Origin: Polynucleobacter sp. es-MAR-4
GTDB taxonomy: Bacteria > Pseudomonadota > Gammaproteobacteria > Burkholderiales > Burkholderiaceae
DNA length: 64,000 bases
Reading direction: 5' to 3'
Assembly: GCF_018882055.1 (NCBI RefSeq)
Contig: NZ_JACVPF010000001.1
Coordinates: forward strand, 1,116,001-1,180,000
Position numbers and translations under genes: made by a program. This document shows, piece by piece, positions 16,472-24,662 of this stretch (position 1 is its first letter; every line of letters begins with the position of its first letter). The notes under the pieces are model-generated. The model was not told where the DNA came from. It ran no database searches and saw only the letters and a list, made by a program, of their open reading frames with translations.

Positions 16472-19219
16472 TTAGTCTATAGAGCTTGCCAGCTGACGAC
16501 GGATATCTTCAACAGACTCATTACGACGTTTAGCAAGATCTTCAATCTGGTCTGTTGATAACTTGCCCACATTGAAATAACGCGCATCTGGGTGTGCCAA
16601 GTAAAAACCGCTAACACTAGAAGCTGGGTTCATGGCCATCGATTCAGTCAAGGTCATACCAATATCTTCCGAACCAATCACGCGCAGTAAATCTTTTTTG
16701 ACTTCATGCGCAGGACAAGCTGGATAGCCTGGCGCCGGACGGATGCCGCGGTACTCCTCGTTGATCATTTGATCATTCGTCAACATCTCATCGGTCGCAT
16801 AACCCCACAGATCAGTACGAACACGGTGGTGCATTAACTCTGCAAATGCTTCAGCCAAGCGATCCGCCAAGGATTGCAACATGATTGCACTGTAGTCATC
16901 ATGCTTTGCATGAAACTCAGCTACTTTTTTCTCAACACCATGGCCAGTCGTCACAGCAAAGCAACCGAGGTAATCAGCCACATTAGAATCTTTTGGCGCC
17001 ACATAATCTGCCAAGCAACGATTAGGTCGGCGAACACCGTCAACTACAGGGCGTTCAGACTGCTGACGCAAGTTATGCCAAACAAATAATGGATGCTCGC
17101 GTGACTCGTCGCTATACAAGACGATGTCATCGCCTATCGTGTTTGCTGGATAGAAAGCGACTACCGCATCAGCCTGCAACCACTGACCTTTGATTAATTT
17201 ATCCAATAGTGCCTGGCCGTCTTCAAAGACTTTACAAGCCTCTACGCCAACAACTTCGTCATCTAAGATTGCCGGGAATTTGCCAGCCAAATCCCAAGTC
17301 TGGAAAAAAGGTGTCCAGTCAATGTATTTAGCAATATCACTTAAAGCAAAATTCTTAAAGACGCGACGCCCAATAAATTTAGGCTTCTCAGGCACATAGC
17401 TAGCCCAATCAATCAGCTCTCGATTCTTGCGTGCCGCTTCTAGCGAGATAGTTGGAGATGCTTTTTTATTGGCATGCTGCTCACGAATACGTACATAGTC
17501 ATCGCGCAGGTCTTGAATAAATTTCTTAGCACTTTCATCCGATAGCAAGCTCGATGCTACCGATACAGAGCGGGAGGCATCAGGTACATAAACTACTGGA
17601 CCATCGTAATGGGGCGCAATCTTCACTGCAGTATGCACACGAGAGGTAGTAGCACCACCAATCATCAATGGAATTTGACGCTCACGGAAATAATCATCAC
17701 GTTGCATCTCTTGAGCAACATAAGTCATCTCTTCTAGAGATGGGGTGATCAAACCAGAAAGGCCAACAATATCTGCCTTTTCTTCTTTGGCACGCTTCAG
17801 AATTTCTGCGCAAGGCACCATTACGCCCATATTGGCAACTTCAAAGTTATTACATTGCAACACCACTGTCACAATATTTTTCCCAATATCGTGCACGTCA
17901 CCTTTGACGGTCGCCATCACAATCTTGCCTTTGGCTTTCGCTTCGCCACCAGAAGCAATATGTAGACGCTTTTCTTCTTCAATATAGGGAATCAGAATCG
18001 CTACTGCTTGTTTCATCACCCGCGCACTTTTAACTACTTGAGGCAAAAACATCTTGCCGGCGCCAAACAAGTCACCAACAACGTTCATGCCATCCATTAA
18101 AGGGCCTTCAATAACCTCAATTGGACGGCCGCCTGCACCCATAATTTGGGCACGTAGCTCTTCTGTATCTTCTTCAATAAAAGTAGTGATGCCATGCACC
18201 AAAGCGTGGGTTAAGCGCTCACGCACAGGGGCCTCACGCCACGCCAGGTTCTCTACCTGCTTGGCGCCACCACCCTTAAATTGGTCAGCAATATCCAGCA
18301 AGCGCTCGGTTGGAGTCTTACCATCTTTTTCTTTGAAGCGGTTGAGCACCACATCTTCAACACGCTCACGCAACTCAGGATCTAGATCTGCATAAACGCC
18401 AAGCTGGCCGGCATTGACAATGCCCATGTCCATGCCCGCCTGAATAGCGTGATACAGGAACACAGTATGAATAGCTTCACGTACGCGATCGTTACCGCGG
18501 AAAGAGAAGCTGACGTTGGAGACACCGCCACTCACTTTCGCGCCCGGTAGATTTTCTTTAATCCAGCGAGTCGCATTGATGAAATCTACTGCGTAGTTGT
18601 CATGCTCTTCAATACCAGTCGCAATGGCAAAGATATTGGGGTCAAAAATAATATCTTCTGCTGGGAAGCCAATCTCATTCACAAGAATTTGATAGCAGCG
18701 CTGGCAAATTTCAGTCTTACGCTTAAAGGTATCCGCTTGACCCACCTCATCAAATGCCATCACCACAGATGCTGCGCCGTAACGGCGAATCAAACGTGCT
18801 TGTTTTCTGAAAGGCTCCTCGCCCTCTTTAAGGGAGATTGAGTTAACAATCGGCTTACCTTGAATACATTTCAGGCCTGCCTCGATCACACTCCACTTGG
18901 AGGAGTCAATCATGATCGGCACACGAGCAATGTCTGGTTCTGAAGCAATCAAATTCAAGAAGCGCGTCATCGCCGCTTCAGAATCCAACATCGCTTCATC
19001 CATATTGATGTCAATTACTTGAGCGCCATTCTCAACTTGCTGTCTTGCAACTACCAAGGCTTCATCAAATTGATTATTCAAAATCATGCGCGCAAATGCT
19101 TTGGAGCCTGTAACGTTAGTACGCTCACCAATGTTTACAAAACCGACTTCAGGCGTGACATTAAAAGGCTCTAAGCCTGAGAGCTTCATCGCTGGTATTA
19201 ATTTTTCAGTCTTGCTCAT
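16472..19219 (-). CDS. metH: Cobalamin-dependent methionine synthase, folate/B12/activation part
   Basis: Carries the methyltetrahydrofolate-binding domain (about 20-290), the B12 cap and Rossmann domains with the cobalt-ligand motif D441-V-H443-D-I-G, and the SAM-binding reactivation domain ending with [10 protein letters not shown] (827-836). It is 915 residues and lacks only the homocysteine-binding domain, which is the separate gene immediately upstream; the ATG overlaps that gene's stop by four bases. Together the two give a full-length MetH. It needs imported or synthesised cobalamin; no B12 riboswitch is visible in the short leader. Confidence 0.95.
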   Translation of the reverse strand: MSKTEKLIPAMKLSGLEPFNVTPEVGFVNIGERTNVTGSKAFARMILNNQFDEALVVARQQVENGAQVIDINMDEAMLDSEAAMTRFLNLIASEPDIARVPIMIDSSKWSVIEAGLKCIQGKPIVNSISLKEGEEPFRKQARLIRRYGAASVVMAFDEVGQADTFKRKTEICQRCYQILVNEIGFPAEDIIFDPNIFAIATGIEEHDNYAVDFINATRWIKENLPGAKVSGGVSNVSFSFRGNDRVREAIHTVFLYHAIQAGMDMGIVNAGQLGVYADLDPELRERVEDVVLNRFKEKDGKTPTERLLDIADQFKGGGAKQVENLAWREAPVRERLTHALVHGITTFIEEDTEELRAQIMGAGGRPIEVIEGPLMDGMNVVGDLFGAGKMFLPQVVKSARVMKQAVAILIPYIEEEKRLHIASGGEAKAKGKIVMATVKGDVHDIGKNIVTVVLQCNNFEVANMGVMVPCAEILKRAKEEKADIVGLSGLITPSLEEMTYVAQEMQRDDYFRERQIPLMIGGATTSRVHTAVKIAPHYDGPVVYVPDASRSVSVASSLLSDESAKKFIQDLRDDYVRIREQHANKKASPTISLEAARKNRELIDWASYVPEKPKFIGRRVFKNFALSDIAKYIDWTPFFQTWDLAGKFPAILDDEVVGVEACKVFEDGQALLDKLIKGQWLQADAVVAFYPANTIGDDIVLYSDESREHPLFVWHNLRQQSERPVVDGVRRPNRCLADYVAPKDSNVADYLGCFAVTTGHGVEKKVAEFHAKHDDYSAIMLQSLADRLAEAFAELMHHRVRTDLWGYATDEMLTNDQMINEEYRGIRPAPGYPACPAHEVKKDLLRVIGSEDIGMTLTESMAMNPASSVSGFYLAHPDARYFNVGKLSTDQIEDLAKRRNESVEDIRRQLASSID

Positions 19220-20280
19220 GCTGAAACCTCCGCACTCTCACGGTAGAAGGCACGTGGCTTGCGCTTAGCAACCGCGTTAGCAATCGCACGAATGTGGTCT
19301 GGCGTCGTTCCACAGCAACCACCTACGAGATTGACTAAGCCATCTTTTGCAAAACCATCAACAAGACTAGAAGTAATTTCTGGAGTTTCATCAAAGCCAG
19401 TGTCACTCATTGGATTAGGCAAACCTGCATTGGGATAGCAAGAAACAGCGGCATCGCAAATGCGAGCAAGCTCAGCAATATAAGGTCGCATCAGCGCTGC
19501 ACCTAAAGCACAGTTCAAACCAAAAGTTAGCGGCTTAATGTGACGCAAGCTATTCCAAAACGCTTCGACTGTTTGTCCAGATAAGATACGACCAGAAGCA
19601 TCGGTCACTGTTCCTGAAATCATCACCGGTAAACGCTCACCAGTTTCTTCAAAGAATTCATCCAGCGCAAACAATGCAGCTTTAGCATTGAGCGTGTCAA
19701 AAATAGTTTCTACTAAAAATAAGTCAACGCCGCCTTCAAAGAGGCCCTCAATCTGTTCACGATAGGAAGCTCGTAATGCATCAAATGTCACATTGCGCGC
19801 ACCCGGATCATTTACATCCGGAGAAATGCTGGCCGTCTTTGGAGTGGGTCCAATTGCGCCCGCTGCAAAACGTGGCTTATCTGGCGTAGAGTATTTTTCA
19901 CATGCAGCACGTGCCAGTTGAGCGGATATGACATTCATCTCACGTGCCAAGCCGGCCATCTTGTAATCCTCTTGTGCGACCGAGGTGGCGCCAAAAGTAT
20001 TGGTCTCAATAATGTCTGCACCAGCGTCCAAATACTGCTCATGGATCTTGCTGATGATTTGAGGCTGAGTAAGCACCAAGAGTTCGTTATTGCCCTTGAT
20101 ATCGCCAGGATGAGTCTCGAAGCGCTTGTTAGCTGGTAATCCGCGGTAATCGGCCTCATTGAGCTTGTATTGCTGAATCATGGTGCCCATCGCGCCATCC
20201 AAAATCAGAATGCGCTGCTTCAGAAGCTCAGGAAGTGCCTGACCGCGGGTGTAAGGCTGGGATAAACCATTAGATTGCAT
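19216..20280 (-). CDS. metH: Methionine synthase homocysteine-binding subunit (split MetH N-terminus)
   Basis: A (beta-alpha)8 homocysteine S-methyltransferase domain of 354 residues with the three zinc ligands C257 (in NCALGAA) and C322-C323 (in [10 protein letters not shown]). The start [18 protein letters not shown] block is standard. The four-base overlap with the downstream gene and the intact domains on both sides indicate a stable two-subunit enzyme rather than a broken gene. The split form is known in Burkholderiales. Confidence 0.94.
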   Translation of the reverse strand: MQSNGLSQPYTRGQALPELLKQRILILDGAMGTMIQQYKLNEADYRGLPANKRFETHPGDIKGNNELLVLTQPQIISKIHEQYLDAGADIIETNTFGATSVAQEDYKMAGLAREMNVISAQLARAACEKYSTPDKPRFAAGAIGPTPKTASISPDVNDPGARNVTFDALRASYREQIEGLFEGGVDLFLVETIFDTLNAKAALFALDEFFEETGERLPVMISGTVTDASGRILSGQTVEAFWNSLRHIKPLTFGLNCALGAALMRPYIAELARICDAAVSCYPNAGLPNPMSDTGFDETPEITSSLVDGFAKDGLVNLVGGCCGTTPDHIRAIANAVAKRKPRAFYRESAEVSA

Positions 20281-20309
20281 TGCTTAACCGGGATTAATCT
20301 CTAGAATCT

Positions 20310-20329
20310 CTTATTGTATTGGCAATAAG
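20310..20329. promoter_or_regulatory. Inverted repeat between divergent metH and phaM
   Basis: CTTATTG (20310-20316) and CAATAAG (20323-20329) form a perfect 7-bp dyad with a 6-bp spacer in the 78-bp gap. It may be an operator or simply AT-rich promoter sequence. Confidence 0.25.
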
Positions 20330-20358
20330 CCACTTTTATCTGACCCGGAGCACACCCT

Positions 20359-20805
20359 ATGTTTGGCACTATCCCTGAATTCAATCAAAGCCTTGAAATG
20401 ATGAAAACTATGTGGGGCCAAGGGGCAGGCGGATCGACGCCAGGGCAATTTCCCTTCACTACAGATGCCTCTAAGGCCGCAGGGGGGTTCGGCTCCGCAT
20501 TTCCAGGCCTAGATACCGATGAGCTAGAAAAGCGCATCAAGGACCTCAAAAGCGTTGAAAACTGGCTGAACCTTAACCTCAATATCTTGAAGTCGACGAT
20601 TCAAGGCCTAGAGGTGCAGCATGCCACCATGATGGCACTCAAATCCTTTGGAGATGCCGTTTCAGCAACTGCCGCTGCCGCAACTGGATCATCTGAAGAA
20701 TCTGGAACAAAGGCGTCTAAACCACGCAAAACCGCAACACGCCGTCGTCGCAAAGCTGGCGACTCAACTTACCTCGACGAAGTAGGTAATTCAGATGAGC
20801 AATAG
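20359..20805 (+). CDS. phaM: PhaM-type polyhydroxyalkanoate granule regulator
   Basis: A 148-residue protein matching PhaM of Ralstonia, which binds PHB synthase, granules and the nucleoid and helps distribute granules to daughter cells. The recognisable parts are an N-terminal MFGTIPEFNQSLEMMKTMWG-type segment, the helical block KSVENWLNLNLNILKSTIQG (about 62-81), and a short basic C-terminus rich in Lys/Arg (KPRKTATRRRRK), which in the family contacts DNA. It suggests that the organism stores PHA. GGAG lies eight bases before the ATG. The last 89 bp overlap the convergent MBL gene. Confidence 0.85.
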   Translation: MFGTIPEFNQSLEMMKTMWGQGAGGSTPGQFPFTTDASKAAGGFGSAFPGLDTDELEKRIKDLKSVENWLNLNLNILKSTIQGLEVQHATMMALKSFGDAVSATAAAATGSSEESGTKASKPRKTATRRRRKAGDSTYLDEVGNSDEQ

Positions 20806-21802
20806 CCTCACCCATGGCAAATGTCATTTGGTGAATATCTAATTCACGCTTAAATAAAACCGGTACTATCTCACGAGCAGTTGCCGGTTTTTTACATGCA
20901 CCAAGCGTTTCTGCCAAACGCTCATCGTGGTGTAATTTCAACTGATCAATTCGAGGCTTCATTCCTTTAAAGGGCTTGCCATGTGATGGCAGCACTAGAG
21001 TGTCATCGGGAAGCGGGAGATATCGATCTAAAGAGCTGAGATACAAACCCAAAGGGTCTGCATCCGGATCCGCATCATAGACGCTCACATTCGTAGAGAT
21101 ACGCGGTAACAACATATCACCAGATATCAATACATCAAGATCTTTGCAAAATAGTGAAGCATGCTCCGGAGCGTGACCAAACCCCATAATCACTTGCCAT
21201 TCATGCCCACCAATCAAAATCATTTCACCATCGATGATGCGACGATATTGCCGTGGCACACCTGGAACCATATTGCTATAGTAGTTTGATCGCGCGCGAA
21301 TTTTTTCTAAATCCTCGGGGGCAATGAGTCCATGCTTTTGAAAGTGGTCTGCCGAACCACCGCCACCAGCACGAGCACCAACCGCAGCCCCACCCTCTTT
21401 ATGACTCAACCATTGCGCAGTTAAATAATCCGTCATAGAAATCCAGAGCGGTGCATTCCATTTTTCGCATAGCCATTGGGAGAGCCCTACGTGATCTGGA
21501 TGCATATGAGTCACGATCACCCTCAGCACTGGCAAGCCTTCTAGCTGAGTAGCAAATATCTGATCCCATGCTGCTTTCGTCTCTTCGTTGGCAATGCCAC
21601 AATCCACAATCGTCCAACCTTGAACACCTTCAAACTGATCACGCAGCAGCCATAAATTGATGTGGTCTAAAGCAAACGGGAGACGCATCCGCAACCAACG
21701 AACACCAGGCGCAACCTCCATGGAGCTGCCCACTTCCGGCAAAGCATCGGCTAAGGGATAATGAATAGAACTAAGATCGCTGGATTGGTTTTTGGTATTC
21801 AT
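20717..21802 (-). CDS. MBL-fold metallo-hydrolase
   Basis: A 361-residue metallo-beta-lactamase-fold hydrolase. The metal motif T-H99-M-H101-P-D103-H104 is intact, followed by H in GHAPEHAS, D in ISGDMLL and H in LPSHGKPF, giving a two-metal site. A C-terminal winged-helix-like segment ends HLNYLLRRGKLSRQL. The subfamily resembles the LACTB2/glyoxalase-II-like group with this C-terminal domain; the substrate is unknown. Its 3' end runs 89 bp into phaM on the opposite strand, and both C-termini look conserved. Confidence 0.87.
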   Translation of the reverse strand: MNTKNQSSDLSSIHYPLADALPEVGSSMEVAPGVRWLRMRLPFALDHINLWLLRDQFEGVQGWTIVDCGIANEETKAAWDQIFATQLEGLPVLRVIVTHMHPDHVGLSQWLCEKWNAPLWISMTDYLTAQWLSHKEGGAAVGARAGGGGSADHFQKHGLIAPEDLEKIRARSNYYSNMVPGVPRQYRRIIDGEMILIGGHEWQVIMGFGHAPEHASLFCKDLDVLISGDMLLPRISTNVSVYDADPDADPLGLYLSSLDRYLPLPDDTLVLPSHGKPFKGMKPRIDQLKLHHDERLAETLGACKKPATAREIVPVLFKRELDIHQMTFAMGEAIAHLNYLLRRGKLSRQLCDDGVLRFCVV

Positions 21803-21824
21803 CTATTTCTATTCTAGGTTTGCT

Positions 21825-22001
21825 TTGATAACAGTTCCATCACCCTGCATCAACTGGTGCGACATCAACCCTGAAAATGGTTTTTGCCGTGGCTGCTATC
21901 GCACACTTACTGAAATTGCTGACTGGTCTGAACTATCGAATCCTGAAAAACTTGAAGTTTGGGAAAAACTAGAAACGCGCAAACCTCAAGCACCACAGTA
22001 A
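21825..22001 (+). CDS. DUF1289 family small Cys-rich protein
   Basis: The conserved DUF1289 core PSPCINWCDINPENGFCRGC holds four cysteines (C-x3-C and C-x2-C) that may bind a metal or Fe-S cluster; the function is unknown. No ATG is available. The TTG at 21825, with AGG six bases upstream, gives a typical 58-residue product; an earlier TTG at 21792 is possible but would overlap the divergent MBL gene. It is convergent with acuI. Confidence 0.72.
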   Translation: MITVPSPCINWCDINPENGFCRGCYRTLTEIADWSELSNPEKLEVWEKLETRKPQAPQ

Positions 22002-22024
22002 GCATTGCCAATTAGCAATTGCTT
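22000..22024. terminator. Likely bidirectional terminator between DUF1289 and acuI
   Basis: AAGCATTGC (22000-22008) pairs with GCAAT-(T)-GCTT (22015-22024) with one bulged T and a 6-nt loop, followed by ATTTATT on the plus strand. It lies between two convergent genes. Confidence 0.45.
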
Positions 22025-23006
22025 ATTTATTAACATCCACAATTAAACGACCGCGCACATTGCCCGCCATCAGTTCTGCTGCATATTTAATGGAATCTTC
22101 CAAGCTAATTTCGTGAGAGATCTCCTCTAAAGTTTTGAGATCAACTAATTTAGTTAATTGCTCATAAGCAGCAATACGTTTTGCCTTTGGCACTGTCACA
22201 CTATTAATGCCATACAAAGTCACGCCACGCAAAATGAATGGCGCAACAGTCGATGGAAAATCCATTCCTTGAGCAAGACCACAAGCGGCAACCGCACCAT
22301 CGCTCTTCGTTTGTGCACAGGCATTAGCTAATGTATGACTACCAACGCTATCGACTACTGCTGCCCAACGCTCTTTTGCCAAAGGCTTGCCAGGAGCAGA
22401 CAGAGCAGCACGATCAATCACTTCACTTGCGCCTAATTTCTTCAAGTAATCAGCCTCGGACATGCGTCCAGTACTGGCAACAACCGTAAATCCTAATTTA
22501 CTCAACAGAGTAATTGCGAAGCTACCTACTCCACCCGCTGCACCAGTGACCAATACCTCGCCATCACTCGGCTTCAAGCCATGCTTTTGCAACGCCATCA
22601 CACACAACATTGCTGTGTAGCCAGCAGTACCAATAGCTAGGGCCTGCTTAGCAGTAAACCCCTTCGGTAAGGGGATGAGCCACTCTGACTTCACGCGCGC
22701 TTGTTGAGCCAACCCACCCCAATGACCTTCGCCAACACCCCAGCCATTGAGCAATACCATGTCGCCAGCTTTAAATTCTGGGCTAGCGCTCTCCAAGACC
22801 TCCCCTGCAAAATCAATTCCGGGAACCATAGGAAAGCTTCGCACTACTGGGCCTTTGCCAGTGATCGCCAAACCATCTTTGTAATTCAGTGTGGAATAGA
22901 GCACCTTAACCCTGACGTCCCCCTCAGGCAAACTAGCTTCATCAACCTGAGCAAGCTCAGCCCTATAAGCTTGATCGTCTTTATTTACCAAAATAGCGTT
23001 AAACAT
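22023..23006 (-). CDS. acuI: AcuI-type acrylyl-CoA reductase (YhdH/YhfP quinone-oxidoreductase family)
   Basis: A zinc-free medium-chain dehydrogenase, 327 residues. Family marks are STLNYKDGLAITGKG, VPGIDFAGEV, GWGVGEGHWGG and the nucleotide-binding VTGAAGGVGSFA. YhdH/AcuI enzymes reduce acrylyl-CoA to propionyl-CoA with NADPH, detoxifying acrylate from DMSP or 3-hydroxypropionate. There is no DMSP lyase or related gene nearby, so general detoxification of the acrylyl-CoA electrophile is the safer reading. It is divergent from a small lipoprotein gene (87-bp gap). Confidence 0.85.
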   Translation of the reverse strand: MFNAILVNKDDQAYRAELAQVDEASLPEGDVRVKVLYSTLNYKDGLAITGKGPVVRSFPMVPGIDFAGEVLESASPEFKAGDMVLLNGWGVGEGHWGGLAQQARVKSEWLIPLPKGFTAKQALAIGTAGYTAMLCVMALQKHGLKPSDGEVLVTGAAGGVGSFAITLLSKLGFTVVASTGRMSEADYLKKLGASEVIDRAALSAPGKPLAKERWAAVVDSVGSHTLANACAQTKSDGAVAACGLAQGMDFPSTVAPFILRGVTLYGINSVTVPKAKRIAAYEQLTKLVDLKTLEEISHEISLEDSIKYAAELMAGNVRGRLIVDVNK

Positions 23007-23093
23007 GTCTCTTCCTTTTAAATACGCTGCATTCCCCGCAGCAAGTGCGTAATAGGTTTATCCTAACGAGCATTGCTGATTATGGAGGTTTCC

Positions 23094-23396
23094 ATGAAAA
23101 AAATTCTACTATTAACTACGATTTCTGGCTTAGTGTTGGCCGGCTGCTCATCGAGCCAAATCAATATGTCTATGGGCAACATGCGCCTAATTAGCTCCAG
23201 CGCAGCACCACAAGATGTCATGGATTTCGCTAATACAACTTGTAAGAATGATTTCTACCAAGGCGCAAGCTTCCTTTCCAAGGCTGGCAAGGAATATCGC
23301 TTTAAATGCGTTAAAGCTGAAGAGAATGAAATCCTAGTCCCAATTCCAGGTACAACCATTCCAAACGATGCCCCCACTCCAGCGACAGCAAAATAA
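23094..23396 (+). CDS. Small putative lipoprotein
   Basis: The start at 23094 (MKKILLLTT) has a strong GGAGG six to seven bases upstream. A textbook lipoprotein signal ends at the lipobox VLAGC, so the mature protein (about 80 residues) is membrane-anchored. The mature part has two cysteines (in TTCKNDF and RFKCVK), which could form a disulfide, and a Pro-rich tail. I do not recognise a family. It lies upstream of, and close to, the flavin reductase gene. Confidence 0.75.
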   Translation: MKKILLLTTISGLVLAGCSSSQINMSMGNMRLISSSAAPQDVMDFANTTCKNDFYQGASFLSKAGKEYRFKCVKAEENEILVPIPGTTIPNDAPTPATAK

Positions 23397-23422
23397 TTGA
23401 ACCATTCGATAAGCAAAGCAAG

Positions 23423-23911
23423 ATGACCCCATTTACCTCCCAAGAGCTCCGCAAAGGCTTTTCTTCCTTTGCTACTGGGGTCACAGTCATCACCTGCCTA
23501 GATGCAGACCAAAGCGCTCATGGCATCACCATCAGCTCTTTCAATACAGTTTCGTTGGAGCCGCCACTCATTTTATGGAGTCTCAAGAAACATTCACGCC
23601 TAATGCCCAATTTTGAAGTGGGTCATAAACAGTTAATTCATATACTCGAGCGTTCGCAAGAAGCTATGGCAATGCACTTTGCTACCGTCAAAGAAAATCA
23701 ATTCGTTAACATTCCGCACAAAATTGCAGCAAGCGGCCTCACTCAGATTGAAGGATGCTGCGCCTACTTTGAATGCGAGACAGTTTCGGTTCATACCGGG
23801 GGCGATCACAACATCATTGTTGCCAAGGTCCTCAATCTAAAGCACACCCCAGAAAGCCATCCACTGATATTTGCTCACAGCAAATTTATGGGTCTAGATA
23901 CACCCCTTTAA
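23423..23911 (+). CDS. Flavin reductase family protein (HpaC-like)
   Basis: A 162-residue FMN-binding split-barrel protein, the NAD(P)H:flavin oxidoreductase component type that feeds reduced flavin to monooxygenases. Conserved pieces are FRKGFSSFATGVTVITC (here LRKGFSSFATGVTVITC), GITISSFNTVSLEPPLILWSL and the C-terminal HSKFMGLD. No monooxygenase partner is encoded next to it, so its physiological acceptor is unknown. The GST gene follows by 22 bases and is probably cotranscribed. Confidence 0.85.
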   Translation: MTPFTSQELRKGFSSFATGVTVITCLDADQSAHGITISSFNTVSLEPPLILWSLKKHSRLMPNFEVGHKQLIHILERSQEAMAMHFATVKENQFVNIPHKIAASGLTQIEGCCAYFECETVSVHTGGDHNIIVAKVLNLKHTPESHPLIFAHSKFMGLDTPL

Positions 23912-23933
23912 ATACAACCAAACAGGAGTTCTC

Positions 23934-24596
23934 ATGATGCGTTTGTGGGGAAGAAAAACTTCAATCAATGTCCAGAAGGTATTGTGGTGCTTGGCGGAGT
24001 TAGGCTTAGAGGAAGGCAGGGATTTTGAGCGCATTGATGCGGGCCTTCATTTTGGAAAAAATCGTACTCCTGAATTCTTAGCGCTCAATCCCAATGGCCT
24101 AGTTCCAACTCTTCAAGACGGTGATCTTGTACTCTGGGAGTCCAATACTATTTTGCGATATCTGATCCGTCAGTACGATGGATCAAACCGATTCACGAAT
24201 GCAATTGCTACCCAGTATCAGTCAGAGAAGTGGATGGACTGGCAACTGGGGACCATGTGGCCGCCGCTACGAGTTGCATTACTTGGACTTACTCGTACCC
24301 CTGAAGCAGATCGTAACTATGAGCTAATTCAGAAGTCTTATCAAGAAGCAGACTCACTATTAGCTTTGCTTGACCAGTATTTAGAAAATCATTCCTACTG
24401 CTCAGGTGAAAAATTTACTATTGGAGATATTCCATTAGCATTGTGCGTAAGCCGCTGGATCCTGCTAAATCAAACCTTTCCAGAAAAAACTGGGGCACGA
24501 TCACAGCTCAGCAATATTGATGCATGGATGCATCGTATAGAAACTGAAACCAAATACAGCATAGTTGCTGAAAAAGAGCTCAATATAGTGAAGTAA
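23934..24596 (+). CDS. Glutathione S-transferase family protein
   Basis: A 220-residue two-domain GST. The N-terminal thioredoxin-like domain has the glutathione-binding WESNTILRYLI motif (about 69-79) and NPNGLVPTL with the cis-proline. The all-helical C-terminal domain includes the N-capping motif FTIGDIPLA. The catalytic residue is not obvious; the SINVQK segment may provide a serine. Likely electrophile conjugation. The gene ends before a strong terminator shared with the efflux operon. Confidence 0.87.
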   Translation: MMRLWGRKTSINVQKVLWCLAELGLEEGRDFERIDAGLHFGKNRTPEFLALNPNGLVPTLQDGDLVLWESNTILRYLIRQYDGSNRFTNAIATQYQSEKWMDWQLGTMWPPLRVALLGLTRTPEADRNYELIQKSYQEADSLLALLDQYLENHSYCSGEKFTIGDIPLALCVSRWILLNQTFPEKTGARSQLSNIDAWMHRIETETKYSIVAEKELNIVK

Positions 24597-24607
24597 GATA
24601 AGGACTC

Positions 24608-24644
24608 AATTAAAAAGGGTGAACTTGATTCACCCTTTTTAATT
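24608..24644. terminator. Strong bidirectional rho-independent terminator
   Basis: A perfect 16-bp stem: AATTAAAAAGGGTGAA (24608-24623) pairs with TTCACCCTTTTTAATT (24629-24644) around loop CTTGA. The A- and T-tracts lie within the stem, so it can terminate both the gst transcript (+) and the RND transcript (-). Confidence 0.88.
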
Positions 24645-24662
24645 AGTAGATTACAGAATCTA

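Noticed and set aside
20281..20358. Cobalamin or SAM riboswitch upstream of metH
   Set aside because: The 78-bp gap is too short for a B12 aptamer and shows none of the SAM-II core words; only a 7-bp dyad is present.
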